In this document: in pieces, positions 14,747 to 22,616 of the stretch
Numbering within the stretch: the first letter of the stretch is position 1
How the letters are laid out: each line of letters starts with the position of its first letter
Origin: JABGQS01 sp963674545
GTDB taxonomy: Bacteria; Bacillota; Clostridia; Christensenellales; SZUA-584
Assembly (NCBI GenBank): GCA_963674545.2
Contig: CAXXFB010000001.1
Coordinates: 2,294,001 to 2,358,000 of the forward strand
Length of the DNA stretch: 64,000 nt
Direction: 5' to 3'
Made by a program: the position numbers and the translations under genes
Notes under the pieces: generated by a model
The model's database searches: none
Told to the model about the DNA's origin: nothing
Seen by the model: the letters and a program-made list of their open reading frames with translations, nothing else

Positions 14747-16261
14747 TTGGATATAAGTTTATTGAAAGAAAAAAGCCTTATGGACCTGCGTGAAATAGCA
14801 AAATTGGCAGGCATTTCTTCGGTTACGAAGTACCGTAAAGGCGAGCTTCTTGACATGCTTTACGACCTTGACAAAAAGGCAAAGCAGGAGCAGGAGGAAG
14901 CGCAGGTAGCTCAGGAACCTGAAAGTTTTGATGAGGAAGACACCAACATCCCGATATACCAGCAGGAAGTCATTTCAAGCAGACAGCAAAAAGAGCCTGG
15001 TGACGAAGAAGAACCCGAAGAGCTGCCCATCAAGGAAGATGGCACTATTGAATATGTAGCGGGCAACGACGCTGTGAATGAGATACTGAACAAGGGCGAC
15101 TGCGGCGATGCTCTGGGCATCCTTGAAGTCCTGCCGGAGGGCTACGGATTCCTTAGGAGCGAGAATTATCTTCCCGGCAACAAAGACGTATATGTGTCTA
15201 TGGCACAGATAAGGAAATTCAACCTTAAAACAGGCGACAAAGTGCAGGGCAAGACAAGACCGGCAAAAGATGCGGAAAAGCTTAATGCACTTTTGTATAT
15301 AGAGCTTGTCAACGACGGGCCGGTGGAAAACTGCACAAAGAGAAGAGCGTTTGAGACGCTGACGCCTATACATCCCGAAGAGAGATTTACACTTGAAAGA
15401 CCGGAGGCGACAAAAGACCTGGCTATTAGGCTCATCGACATGATAGCGCCTGTCGGCAAGGGGCAGCGCGGCCTCATAGTTTCGCCGCCGAAAGCAGGTA
15501 AAACGATACTGCTCAAAAAGGTTGCTAACTCCATTACTGCAAATTTCCCGGAGGCTCATCTCATCGTGCTGCTCATTGACGAGCGGCCGGAGGAAGTTAC
15601 CGATATGCAGCGCTCTATCGACGGCGAGGTAGTCTACTCTACGTTCGACGAAAAGCCGGAAAACCACACACGTGTTTCCGAGATGGTAATAGAGCGGGCA
15701 AAGAGGATGGTGGAGCTTGGCAAAGACGTTGTCGTGCTGCTCGACAGTATAACCAGGCTGGCAAGAGCATACAATCTTATAATCCCGCCGACCGGCAGAA
15801 CGCTTTCAGGCGGTCTTGACCCCGGTTCGCTGTATAAGCCAAAGAGGTTCTTCGGCGCTGCCAGAAACATAGAATTCGGCGGAAGCCTTACGATAATTGC
15901 AACGGCGCTGATAGACACGGGCTCGAGGATGGACGAGATAATATACGAAGAGTTCAAGGGCACGGGCAACATGGAGATACACCTCGACAGAAGGCTGTCT
16001 GAAAAACGTATCTTCCCGGCTATCGATCTTCACAAGTCGAGCACACGTCGTGAAGAGCTGCTTCTCTCCAAGAAAGAGCTCGATGGCATATGGGCTATAA
16101 GGAAAGTGATGTCCGGCGGCAACACGGCGGAGGTCACAGAGCAGCTTATAAGCATGCTGTCAAAGACGGCCACGAACGATATGTTCCTTGATAAGCTCAA
16201 GAACTGGCTTAGCGTGTGGGATAAAGAAGGATATAACTTCACACCCAAGCAGAGGTTTTAA
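14747..16261 (+). CDS. rho: Transcription termination factor Rho
   Basis: A 504-residue hexameric RNA-dependent ATPase/helicase that ends transcription of untranslated RNA. The N terminus carries a Rho_N/SAP-like helix-extended region, an acidic insert (about 45-100), then the cold-shock RNA-binding domain (GYGFLRSENYLPGNKDVYVS). The ATPase core has Walker A PPKAGKTILLKK and LLIDERPEEVTDMQR. The start is TTG with AAAGGAG upstream. It is longer than E. coli Rho (419), owing to the N-terminal insert, which is common in Firmicutes. It is a monocistronic unit with its own promoter and terminator. Confidence 0.96.
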   Translation: MDISLLKEKSLMDLREIAKLAGISSVTKYRKGELLDMLYDLDKKAKQEQEEAQVAQEPESFDEEDTNIPIYQQEVISSRQQKEPGDEEEPEELPIKEDGTIEYVAGNDAVNEILNKGDCGDALGILEVLPEGYGFLRSENYLPGNKDVYVSMAQIRKFNLKTGDKVQGKTRPAKDAEKLNALLYIELVNDGPVENCTKRRAFETLTPIHPEERFTLERPEATKDLAIRLIDMIAPVGKGQRGLIVSPPKAGKTILLKKVANSITANFPEAHLIVLLIDERPEEVTDMQRSIDGEVVYSTFDEKPENHTRVSEMVIERAKRMVELGKDVVVLLDSITRLARAYNLIIPPTGRTLSGGLDPGSLYKPKRFFGAARNIEFGGSLTIIATALIDTGSRMDEIIYEEFKGTGNMEIHLDRRLSEKRIFPAIDLHKSSTRREELLLSKKELDGIWAIRKVMSGGNTAEVTEQLISMLSKTATNDMFLDKLKNWLSVWDKEGYNFTPKQRF

Positions 16262-16275
16262 AAACGATGAAAACT

Positions 16276-16299
16276 AAAAGACGTATAGTACGTCTTTTT
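16276..16299 (+). terminator. Rho-independent terminator after rho
   Basis: AAAAGACGTA, loop TAG, TACGTCTTTTT: a near-perfect 10-bp stem with a T tract. Confidence 0.88.
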
Positions 16300-16353
16300 G
16301 TTTATGGTTAAACGGACAATAACACAAGGACAAAAGAACAGAAGGTGAGATAA

Positions 16354-18012
16354 ATGGATTACGCAAAAGAATATGAGAAATGGGTCAGGTTTGCCGATGA
16401 TAAGCTGTCGGCGCAGGATTTAATAAATATTGCCGATGATGAAGAAGAAATAAAGAGCAGGTTTTCTTCCGTTCTTGAATTTGGCACGGCGGGTTTTCGC
16501 GGCAGGATAGGAGCTGGAACTAGCCGTATGAACATACATACAGTTAAGAAAGCGTCGCAAGGCCTTGCGGACTATATAAACGAGAGCTGCGGGAAACGTA
16601 TCGCTATAACTTATGACACAAGGCACTACTCTGACGAGTTTGCACTGGCGGCGGCGCTGGTTTTTGCCGCAAACGGTATAGAGACATATATGTTTGGCGA
16701 ACCCACGGGGGTTTCGGAACTTTCATTTGCGGTTCGTGAGCTTGGCTGCTGTGCAGGAGTTGCCGTTACGGCGAGTCATAACCCGCCGGACTACAACGGA
16801 TATAAAGTGTATGCTTCATGGGGCGGGCAGATCCTCGGCGATGTTGGTGCGCAGATATCAGAAAATATAAGCAAGGTAGAAGGATACTTCTCTGCAAAAA
16901 CAATGGACGAGAGCGAAGCAAAGAAAGCCGGACTGCTTAAGATAATTGATAAAAGTATGGACGAAAAGTATTATGACAGTCTTCTTGAAGCGGTCAACGA
17001 TGAAGAAATGGTAAATGAATACTCGGGAAAAGTCAAAGTGGTTTATACACCGCTTTTTGGTACCGGACTTAAAACGTTTATAGGCGTCGTAGACAAGCTG
17101 GGATACGATTACGAGATCGTCGAGCAGCAGAAATATCCAAACCCGGATTTTCCGGGGCTCAGCACGCCAAACCCTGAAGACAGCGCTGCAATGAAGCTTG
17201 CGATAGATATGGCAGTACAGAAAAAAGCGGATATAGCGTTTGGGACAGACCCGGACTCAGACAGGTTCGGCGCAGCTATTCCGAATGATAAAGGTGAATA
17301 CGTATTGCTTACCGGTAACCAGGTTGGGTGTATTATAACGGATTACCTTTTGCGCAGCCGTAAAAAGAAGGGTTTGCTTCAGGCAAGCGACTATATCATT
17401 CGCTCGTTTGTGTCTACGCATATGGTGGACGAGATGGCTGAAAGATTTGGTATAGAGTGCGCAGTTGTGCCTACAGGATTCAAGCATTTTTCAGACCTTG
17501 TTCACAACAAATATTTGGGCAGGCATTTTATATTCGGGTTCGAAGAGAGCTGCGGTTATATGGGGGGATATAAAGTTGCTGACAAAGACGGCATGCTTGC
17601 TGCTGCTTTGATGCTGGAGGTTATGTGTGAGTGCCGCAAAAAAGGCATTGGCATGTATGAGCACTTAACGGAGCTGTTTGAAGAGTACGGCTGGTATAAG
17701 GAAAACGTCGTTAGCGTATACCACGAGGAAGACCCGGGAAAATCGAGAAGGATAATGAATAAAATAAGGAATAGTCCTCCAAAAGAAGTGGCAGGACAAA
17801 TGGTTATGGGAATAAAGGACCACCTTGAGACAGAAGACCAGAACATGATCACGTTTACACTGGAGAAGGGCTGGCTTAGCATAAGACCGTCGGGAACAGA
17901 ACCGAAGATAAAGCTCTATTACGGAGTTAACGAAAAAACAAACAGCGCTTCACAGGCGCTGCTTGAAAGTATCGATAAAGGTGTAAGTGAGCTTATCAGC
18001 TCCTGGAAATAA
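16354..18012 (+). CDS. pgcA: Phospho-sugar mutase (phosphoglucomutase/phosphomannomutase)
   Basis: A 552-residue alpha-D-phosphohexomutase that interconverts hexose 1- and 6-phosphates for cell-wall and polysaccharide precursors. The phosphoserine loop is TASHNPPDYNGYKVY, the Mg2+ loop GTDPDSDRFGAA, the sugar-binding loop GFEESCGYMGG, and the phosphate-binding loop RPSGTEPKIKLYYG. Length fits the PgcA-like Firmicute group rather than the 450-residue GlmM group. GAAGGTGAG precedes the ATG. The last 17 bp overlap the end of hisC on the opposite strand. Confidence 0.93.
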   Translation: MDYAKEYEKWVRFADDKLSAQDLINIADDEEEIKSRFSSVLEFGTAGFRGRIGAGTSRMNIHTVKKASQGLADYINESCGKRIAITYDTRHYSDEFALAAALVFAANGIETYMFGEPTGVSELSFAVRELGCCAGVAVTASHNPPDYNGYKVYASWGGQILGDVGAQISENISKVEGYFSAKTMDESEAKKAGLLKIIDKSMDEKYYDSLLEAVNDEEMVNEYSGKVKVVYTPLFGTGLKTFIGVVDKLGYDYEIVEQQKYPNPDFPGLSTPNPEDSAAMKLAIDMAVQKKADIAFGTDPDSDRFGAAIPNDKGEYVLLTGNQVGCIITDYLLRSRKKKGLLQASDYIIRSFVSTHMVDEMAERFGIECAVVPTGFKHFSDLVHNKYLGRHFIFGFEESCGYMGGYKVADKDGMLAAALMLEVMCECRKKGIGMYEHLTELFEEYGWYKENVVSVYHEEDPGKSRRIMNKIRNSPPKEVAGQMVMGIKDHLETEDQNMITFTLEKGWLSIRPSGTEPKIKLYYGVNEKTNSASQALLESIDKGVSELISSWK

Positions 18013-19048
18013 ACTCCGCAATCGTCCCGATAAGAGTATCCATATCAGCATCTGTGCCTATCGAAATGCGCAGGTGCTGATTTATTTTCGGCAGCTCGAA
18101 GTGGCGTACAAATATGCTCTTTGTTTCAAGGAAGGTTTTAAGAGCTTTTGCGTCGATATCCGGGTGAGAGACGAATATAAAGTTGGCGCTGGACGGCAAC
18201 ATGGAAAAACCGAGTTTCTGTAGTCCTTTCACTGTCCGCTTCCTGGTGGCGATTATTTTTTCAGCGATCTTATCGTAATATGCCGTATCGGAAAGAGCAG
18301 CGCTTGAAACTGCCTGCGCAAGCGAATCTATCGGGTATGAGTTGAAGCTGTCACGGATAGACTCAAGAGCAGTTATAAGGTGCGGCTGCCCAATGGCATA
18401 GCCTATACGCAGACCTGCAAGCGAATGTGACTTCGAAAGCGTCGTCACGACCAGCAGGTTAGGATATTGCGACACCAGCGGCACGGCGCTCTGTGCACCA
18501 AAAGCCGCATAAGCCTCATCAACTATAACGACGTGTTCGGGGTTCTGCTTGAGCACTTTTTCTATATCGTCAATCCCTATGGCTATGCCAGTTGGAGCGT
18601 TTGGGTTTGCTAGCACTATGCCGTTTGCCTTAAGCTGTTCTACGGGTATTGTGAAATCTTCACGCAGCGGCAGAGTTGTGTAGCTTATATCAAAAAGGTC
18701 TGCCCAGACCGGGTAGAAGCTGTACGTTACGTCCGGGAACATTATGCCCCCGTCGAAGAAAGCGTCGAATGCGAATGCAAGGACTTCGTCGCTGCCATTG
18801 CCGCAGAACACAAAAGACTTATCTATATCGAAAAGCCGGGCTACTGTATTGCGCAGCTCGCCGCCGTCTATTCGGGGATATAACCTTAGCTTCACAGAAT
18901 CAAAATGCTTATAAGCTCTAACAGCCTTTGGTGAAGGCGGGTAAGGGTTCTCGTTGGTGTTTAGCTTTATCATATTCTTTTCTTTTGGCTGGGCACCCGC
19001 TGTATACGGCTTGATGCTTTTTGCCTTTTTACTTCTGAAATCCGGCAC
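17996..19048 (-). CDS. hisC: Histidinol-phosphate aminotransferase
   Basis: A 350-residue PLP-dependent class I/II aminotransferase. NTNENPYPPSP opens the fold, NPNAPTG follows, and the PLP lysine is in TLSKSHSLAGLRIGY. HisC makes histidinol phosphate; related enzymes act on aromatic or other amino acids, and no his operon is near, so the assignment is by similarity. I chose GTG 19048 because CGGAGGAAG lies directly upstream; an upstream reading-frame extension to 19108 lacks a ribosome site. It is transcribed toward pgcA with a 17-bp tail overlap and divergent from tag. Confidence 0.88.
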   Translation of the reverse strand: MPDFRSKKAKSIKPYTAGAQPKEKNMIKLNTNENPYPPSPKAVRAYKHFDSVKLRLYPRIDGGELRNTVARLFDIDKSFVFCGNGSDEVLAFAFDAFFDGGIMFPDVTYSFYPVWADLFDISYTTLPLREDFTIPVEQLKANGIVLANPNAPTGIAIGIDDIEKVLKQNPEHVVIVDEAYAAFGAQSAVPLVSQYPNLLVVTTLSKSHSLAGLRIGYAIGQPHLITALESIRDSFNSYPIDSLAQAVSSAALSDTAYYDKIAEKIIATRKRTVKGLQKLGFSMLPSSANFIFVSHPDIDAKALKTFLETKSIFVRHFELPKINQHLRISIGTDADMDTLIGTIAEFISRS

Positions 19049-19126
19049 GTTCTTCCTCCGATAATTTATTATGTACATAATATCATAATTTACAAAATAT
19101 ATTAACAATTATTTATATAGATATGT

Positions 19127-19132
19127 TAGAAT
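19127..19132 (+). promoter_or_regulatory. Extended -10 of tag, implying a leaderless mRNA
   Basis: TGT-TAGAAT ends 6 nt before the GTG start. There is no Shine-Dalgarno sequence; a possible -35 TTAACA lies 19 bp upstream. Confidence 0.55.
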
Positions 19133-19138
19133 GTATCG

Positions 19139-19642
19139 GTGAAAAGATGCAGCTGGGCACAGGGGCCGGATATACTGATAAGGCAATACCACGACACCGA
19201 GTACGGCAGAAAAAAGAAAAGTGATACGCAGCTTTTTGAAAAGCTGTGCCTGGAGATTTTTCAGGCTGGGCTTTCATGGCGAACTGTGCTTTATAAGCGT
19301 GAAGCCCTGCGGGAATGGTTCTTTGGCTTTGAGCCAGACAGAGCTGCAGCAATAGATGGAGCGCATATAGAGAAGATGCTTGATGATGTACGCATAATTA
19401 GGAACAGAAGAAAAATAGAAGCCGTGGTGTACAATGCACTCAAACATCTTGAAAACTTTCCAGGGAAAGGCAGCTTTGTACGCTATGTATATTCGTTTAC
19501 GGATAAGGATGAACTGTGCGCAGATTTAAAGAAAAAAGGATATAAGTTTATCGGAGACACTATCTGCGAATCGTTTCTGATGAGCGTAGGCGCAGTTGAA
19601 GCACACGAAAATAATTGTTTTTTATATAAAGGAGAAAGATAG
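19139..19642 (+). CDS. tag: DNA-3-methyladenine glycosylase I
   Basis: A 167-residue base-excision repair enzyme that removes 3-methyladenine. The zinc-snap ligands of Tag are visible: Cys4 in MKRCSWAQ and His18 in YHDTEYG, with the C-terminal HxxxC in EAHENNCF. FQAGLSWRTVLYKREALREWF is the conserved pocket segment. The family length of about 185 fits. The start is GTG, immediately after an extended -10, so translation is probably leaderless. The phospholipase-like gene follows after 3 bp and has its own AAAGGAG. Confidence 0.93.
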   Translation: MKRCSWAQGPDILIRQYHDTEYGRKKKSDTQLFEKLCLEIFQAGLSWRTVLYKREALREWFFGFEPDRAAAIDGAHIEKMLDDVRIIRNRRKIEAVVYNALKHLENFPGKGSFVRYVYSFTDKDELCADLKKKGYKFIGDTICESFLMSVGAVEAHENNCFLYKGER

Positions 19643-19645
19643 GCA

Positions 19646-20488
19646 ATGCCGGCATATTTGACACACAGAGTTGCAGCACAAAGTGTGCTGGAAAAAACAG
19701 AGCAGGGAAAGATTAATAATGATATGGCGTTTTTTCTTGGCAGCCAGGGACCGGACGTTCTTTTTTTCAGGAACTTCCAGCCATGGAGGAACTCTACGCT
19801 AAGCCTTACTCTTGGTATAGACATGCATAGCAAGCATGTAAGGGAGCTTTTCGAACATGGCCTTGAGTACGTAAGGAACTATAAAGCAGATGACAGGGAT
19901 GAGCTCGTTTCTTATATGGCGGGTATGGTGGTCCATTATGCCATAGACAAGAATGCCCATCCGTTCGTTTATGATAAATCCGGCACGGACAGCGCGCTGC
20001 ACAACAGGATAGAGTTTATGTGGGACAGCATTATAACACAGGAGACCTGGGGAACGAGAGCGGACGAATATGAGTTTAAGAAAGAGATATTATATTCCCG
20101 TTTAGGAGACGGTGTGTGCGGTTGGTATTGTGACGCTGCAAAGGAAGTATATGATACGAAAATAACTCCGTCGATAGTAAGAGAAGCACAAAGACACTAT
20201 GCAATTGCAAAACAGTCGCTTAATAATGTAAGGTTTTTTGGCAAGATCGCACTCAGGTTCGCCAGCCGCTTTTTAAAATTCGATACGCATTCTCTGCAAT
20301 ACCCTGAAAAGATAGAATACACGCTTTTTTCTAAAGAAGAGTATGAAGACATGAAAAAGCTGATAGAAAAGGGTATTGATGAAGCAGCGCAGATGGTAAA
20401 GTTTGCGCTAGACTATTTTGAGGCGGATGAGCCAATCGAGCTGCCTGAATGGTTTGGGGATGTTGATTTCTCGGGTAACGGTAAATAA
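19646..20488 (+). CDS. Zinc-dependent phospholipase C family protein
   Basis: A 280-residue protein with the alpha-helical zinc-dependent PLC/S1-P1 fold (PF00882-like). Histidines and aspartates expected as metal ligands are in MPAYLTHRVAA, GSQGPDVLF, GMVVHYAIDKNAHPF and HNRIEFMWD. No signal peptide is seen, so it is probably cytoplasmic, unlike secreted clostridial alpha-toxin; the substrate is unknown. AAAGGAG precedes the ATG, inside the end of tag, so the two genes form one unit. A strong terminator follows. Confidence 0.85.
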   Translation: MPAYLTHRVAAQSVLEKTEQGKINNDMAFFLGSQGPDVLFFRNFQPWRNSTLSLTLGIDMHSKHVRELFEHGLEYVRNYKADDRDELVSYMAGMVVHYAIDKNAHPFVYDKSGTDSALHNRIEFMWDSIITQETWGTRADEYEFKKEILYSRLGDGVCGWYCDAAKEVYDTKITPSIVREAQRHYAIAKQSLNNVRFFGKIALRFASRFLKFDTHSLQYPEKIEYTLFSKEEYEDMKKLIEKGIDEAAQMVKFALDYFEADEPIELPEWFGDVDFSGNGK

Positions 20489-20501
20489 CAATAGTATACT
20501 C

Positions 20502-20530
20502 GCCTGCCTTTAAAACGGGCAGGCTTTTTT
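20502..20530. terminator. Terminator between the PLC-like gene and the small minus-strand gene
   Basis: GCCTGCC and GGCAGGC arms with an 8-9-nt loop, then T6 on the plus strand; A-rich flanks allow function in both directions. Confidence 0.85.
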
Positions 20531-20550
20531 ATTTATTATGAAAATAAAAA

Positions 20551-20706
20551 CTATCGGAGTGAGAGAAGCAGAAAGACTGCTGCGGCAATGATGAACGGCA
20601 CAAGGAAAAGCAGCCTTATTTTCCAAAGCTGTTTGCTGCTGCTGCTGTTTTTGTCCTCCCGGACACGCTCTATGAATCGCTTAAATTTTGATGGTTCTTC
20701 ATTCAC
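20551..20706 (-). CDS. Small single-pass membrane protein, hypothetical
   Basis: A 51-residue frame starting GTG: a charged N-terminal half (KFKRFIERVREDKN, then four serines), and one strong hydrophobic helix (LLFLVPFIIAAAVFLLLSL, residues 32-50). A promoter with extended -10 lies about 60 bp upstream, and a terminator lies just after the stop. The ribosome site is poor, so the start is uncertain. No family recognised. The opposite strand has a longer frame that shows no ribosome site and an implausible composition. Confidence 0.5.
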   Translation of the reverse strand: MNEEPSKFKRFIERVREDKNSSSSKQLWKIRLLFLVPFIIAAAVFLLLSLR

Positions 20707-20762
20707 TGATTTTCAACCGCCCGAAACAAATTTGCTATGCCAGATTCATGCTGGTACAAGCT

Positions 20763-20768
20763 ATTATA
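20763..20768 (-). promoter_or_regulatory. Minus-strand extended -10 box for the small membrane protein
   Basis: On the minus strand TGT-TATAAT, with GGACAA 17 bp upstream as a weak -35. Confidence 0.45.
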
Positions 20769-20931
20769 ACACAGGTTTCGAAGGATTGTCCTGCTCCGTT
20801 ATGTTAAAAATGCATATTTATTAGTTTTTTTTCAGAGGCAAATCGGCCGTAGTTTTTTTTATACATTTTATATTTAAAGCAGGAATTTTACGAACTCCGT
20901 TTTTTGCCCAAATGCTCCCGTTTTCTGGCTT

Positions 20932-20961
20932 TGTGGACAACAATGTGGATAACGTGGACAA
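20932..20961 (-). promoter_or_regulatory. Cluster of three DnaA-box-like 9-mers
   Basis: TGTGGACAA (20932-20940), TGTGGATAA (20944-20952, exact reverse complement of the consensus TTATCCACA) and CGTGGACAA (20953-20961), followed by about 250 bp of AT-rich DNA up to mnmE. No gene is visible from 20769 to 21266. Confidence 0.6.
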
Positions 20962-21266
20962 CTTTTTGTATAAGCTATAGAAATATATACATTTTTTCGG
21001 TGTTTTTTCATGGTTTGCGAAGTTCGTTTTGGAATGATAAAAAAATAATTATTCCCTGATAACATATAAATATTCAAAAATGTGCCTATTATGACGATTT
21101 GGTTTCATAGGTTTTTATAATAACAGTAATGTTAATTAGGGGTTTTTATGCATACCGTTTGTTTTTGGTGAAGATCGTATTGATTATATAGTAATGAATA
21201 CAGAATATATCAAAAATCCACTTTTTGTGGTATTATAATTTGTTGATTAATCATATGGAGAAACAA

Positions 21267-22613
21267 ATGGATTTTGATAAGGATACGATATATGCGCCGT
21301 CTACTCCAAGCGGCGGTGCGATAAGCGTAATAAGGATATCGGGCAAAGATGCGCACGCTGTGCTAGGCAGCGTGTTTTCCGGCGACGTTGCGAAACTTGA
21401 GCCCGGAATGCTGACTCATGGGAGAGTAATCAAGCAGGGCAGAGACGCCGACGACGTTATGGCGGTAAAGTTTAGTACGCCAAAGTCATACACCGGCGAA
21501 GACATGGCGGAGATACACTGCCACGGCGGCAGGGTCAGCATAGCCGGTGTGCTGCAGGCTCTCTCGAAAACGGGAGCAAGGATAGCGCAGCCGGGTGAGT
21601 TTACAAAGCGTGCTTTTTTAAACGGCAAGATGGACTTATCTGCGGCGGGGGCTGTTATGGAGCTTATTGAGGCAACAAGCTCTGCCGGGGCAAGCGCGGC
21701 TCTGCGACAGCTGGAAGGCGGTTTGTTCGATAAGATCTCGGCGGTTCAGAAGTTGCTGACCGATGCTTTGTCTATAATAGAAGCGGGGATAGAGTATCCT
21801 GAAGAGGACATCGAAGCGGATATAAAGCGAGATGCCATGCCGCTGCTGACTGATGCTCTGGCAAGGATAAGAAAAACAGCGGATACGTTTGAATCTGGGC
21901 GGATGCTGCGTGAAGGATATAATGTCGTTATAGCAGGACGACCAAATGTAGGTAAGTCGTCGCTTTTCAACATGCTGCTCGAAAAAGAGCGGGCGATAGT
22001 CACGGCCATGCCTGGCACAACAAGGGACACGGTAGATGATACATTCATAAAAAACAGTGTGCTCATTCGCCTGATGGATACGGCGGGCATAAGGCACGGA
22101 CAGGACGAAGCGGAACATATAGGCATTGAGCGTGCAAGAGCCGCCGCCGGAAAGGCGGATCTAACCTTCTTTGTCGTAGACGGCTCGGAAGGAATAACTG
22201 ACGAGGATATGCACGTGTTTGAGTCGCTGGGGGAAAACACAGTGGTGCTGATAAACAAGAGCGACTTAGAGCAGAAAATCACGCCGGAGCAGGTGCAGGA
22301 GAGATTGGGCAGGAAAGCGATAAGCGTGTGTGCGGTTTCGGGCAAAGGCGGGGATGCGGTTCTGAGCGCTATCGATCCGCCGGAGATCATGGAAACGCAG
22401 GACGTTGTAATAACGAACGAGCGGCACGCTATGATTCTCGGGCACGCAAAGACAAGTCTTGAAAACGCTATGGAAGCTTTTGACGAAGCAGACCTTGACT
22501 GCGTGACTATAGATATAAAGGAAGCGTGGGACGCTCTTGGCGAGATAACGGGTGTTACGGTAACGCAGGAGATAATAGATAATATATTTGATAAGTTTTG
22601 CTTAGGGAAGTAA
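21267..22613 (+). CDS. mnmE: tRNA modification GTPase MnmE
   Basis: A 448-residue GTPase which, with MnmG, installs the aminomethyl or carboxymethylaminomethyl group on wobble uridine 34 of tRNAs. The N-terminal formyl-THF-binding domain starts DTIYAPSTPSGGAISVIRISG. The inserted G domain shows GRPNVGKSS (G1), PGTTRDT (G2), DTAG (G3) and NKSD (G4), and the protein ends FCLGK, the catalytic C(I/L)GK tail. ATG 21267 is chosen over ATG 21255 because GGAG lies 6 nt upstream. A TATAAT at 21234-21239 may drive it. mnmG follows after 3 bp. Confidence 0.96.
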   Translation: MDFDKDTIYAPSTPSGGAISVIRISGKDAHAVLGSVFSGDVAKLEPGMLTHGRVIKQGRDADDVMAVKFSTPKSYTGEDMAEIHCHGGRVSIAGVLQALSKTGARIAQPGEFTKRAFLNGKMDLSAAGAVMELIEATSSAGASAALRQLEGGLFDKISAVQKLLTDALSIIEAGIEYPEEDIEADIKRDAMPLLTDALARIRKTADTFESGRMLREGYNVVIAGRPNVGKSSLFNMLLEKERAIVTAMPGTTRDTVDDTFIKNSVLIRLMDTAGIRHGQDEAEHIGIERARAAAGKADLTFFVVDGSEGITDEDMHVFESLGENTVVLINKSDLEQKITPEQVQERLGRKAISVCAVSGKGGDAVLSAIDPPEIMETQDVVITNERHAMILGHAKTSLENAMEAFDEADLDCVTIDIKEAWDALGEITGVTVTQEIIDNIFDKFCLGK

Positions 22614-22616
22614 CAG

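Noticed and set aside
20588..20824. A 78-codon plus-strand frame
   Set aside because: No ribosome site, and it opposes a better minus-strand gene with a promoter; composition is not protein-like.
20932..20961. Calling this the chromosome origin
   Set aside because: Three boxes are too few, and dnaA, dnaN, rpmH and rnpA are not present.
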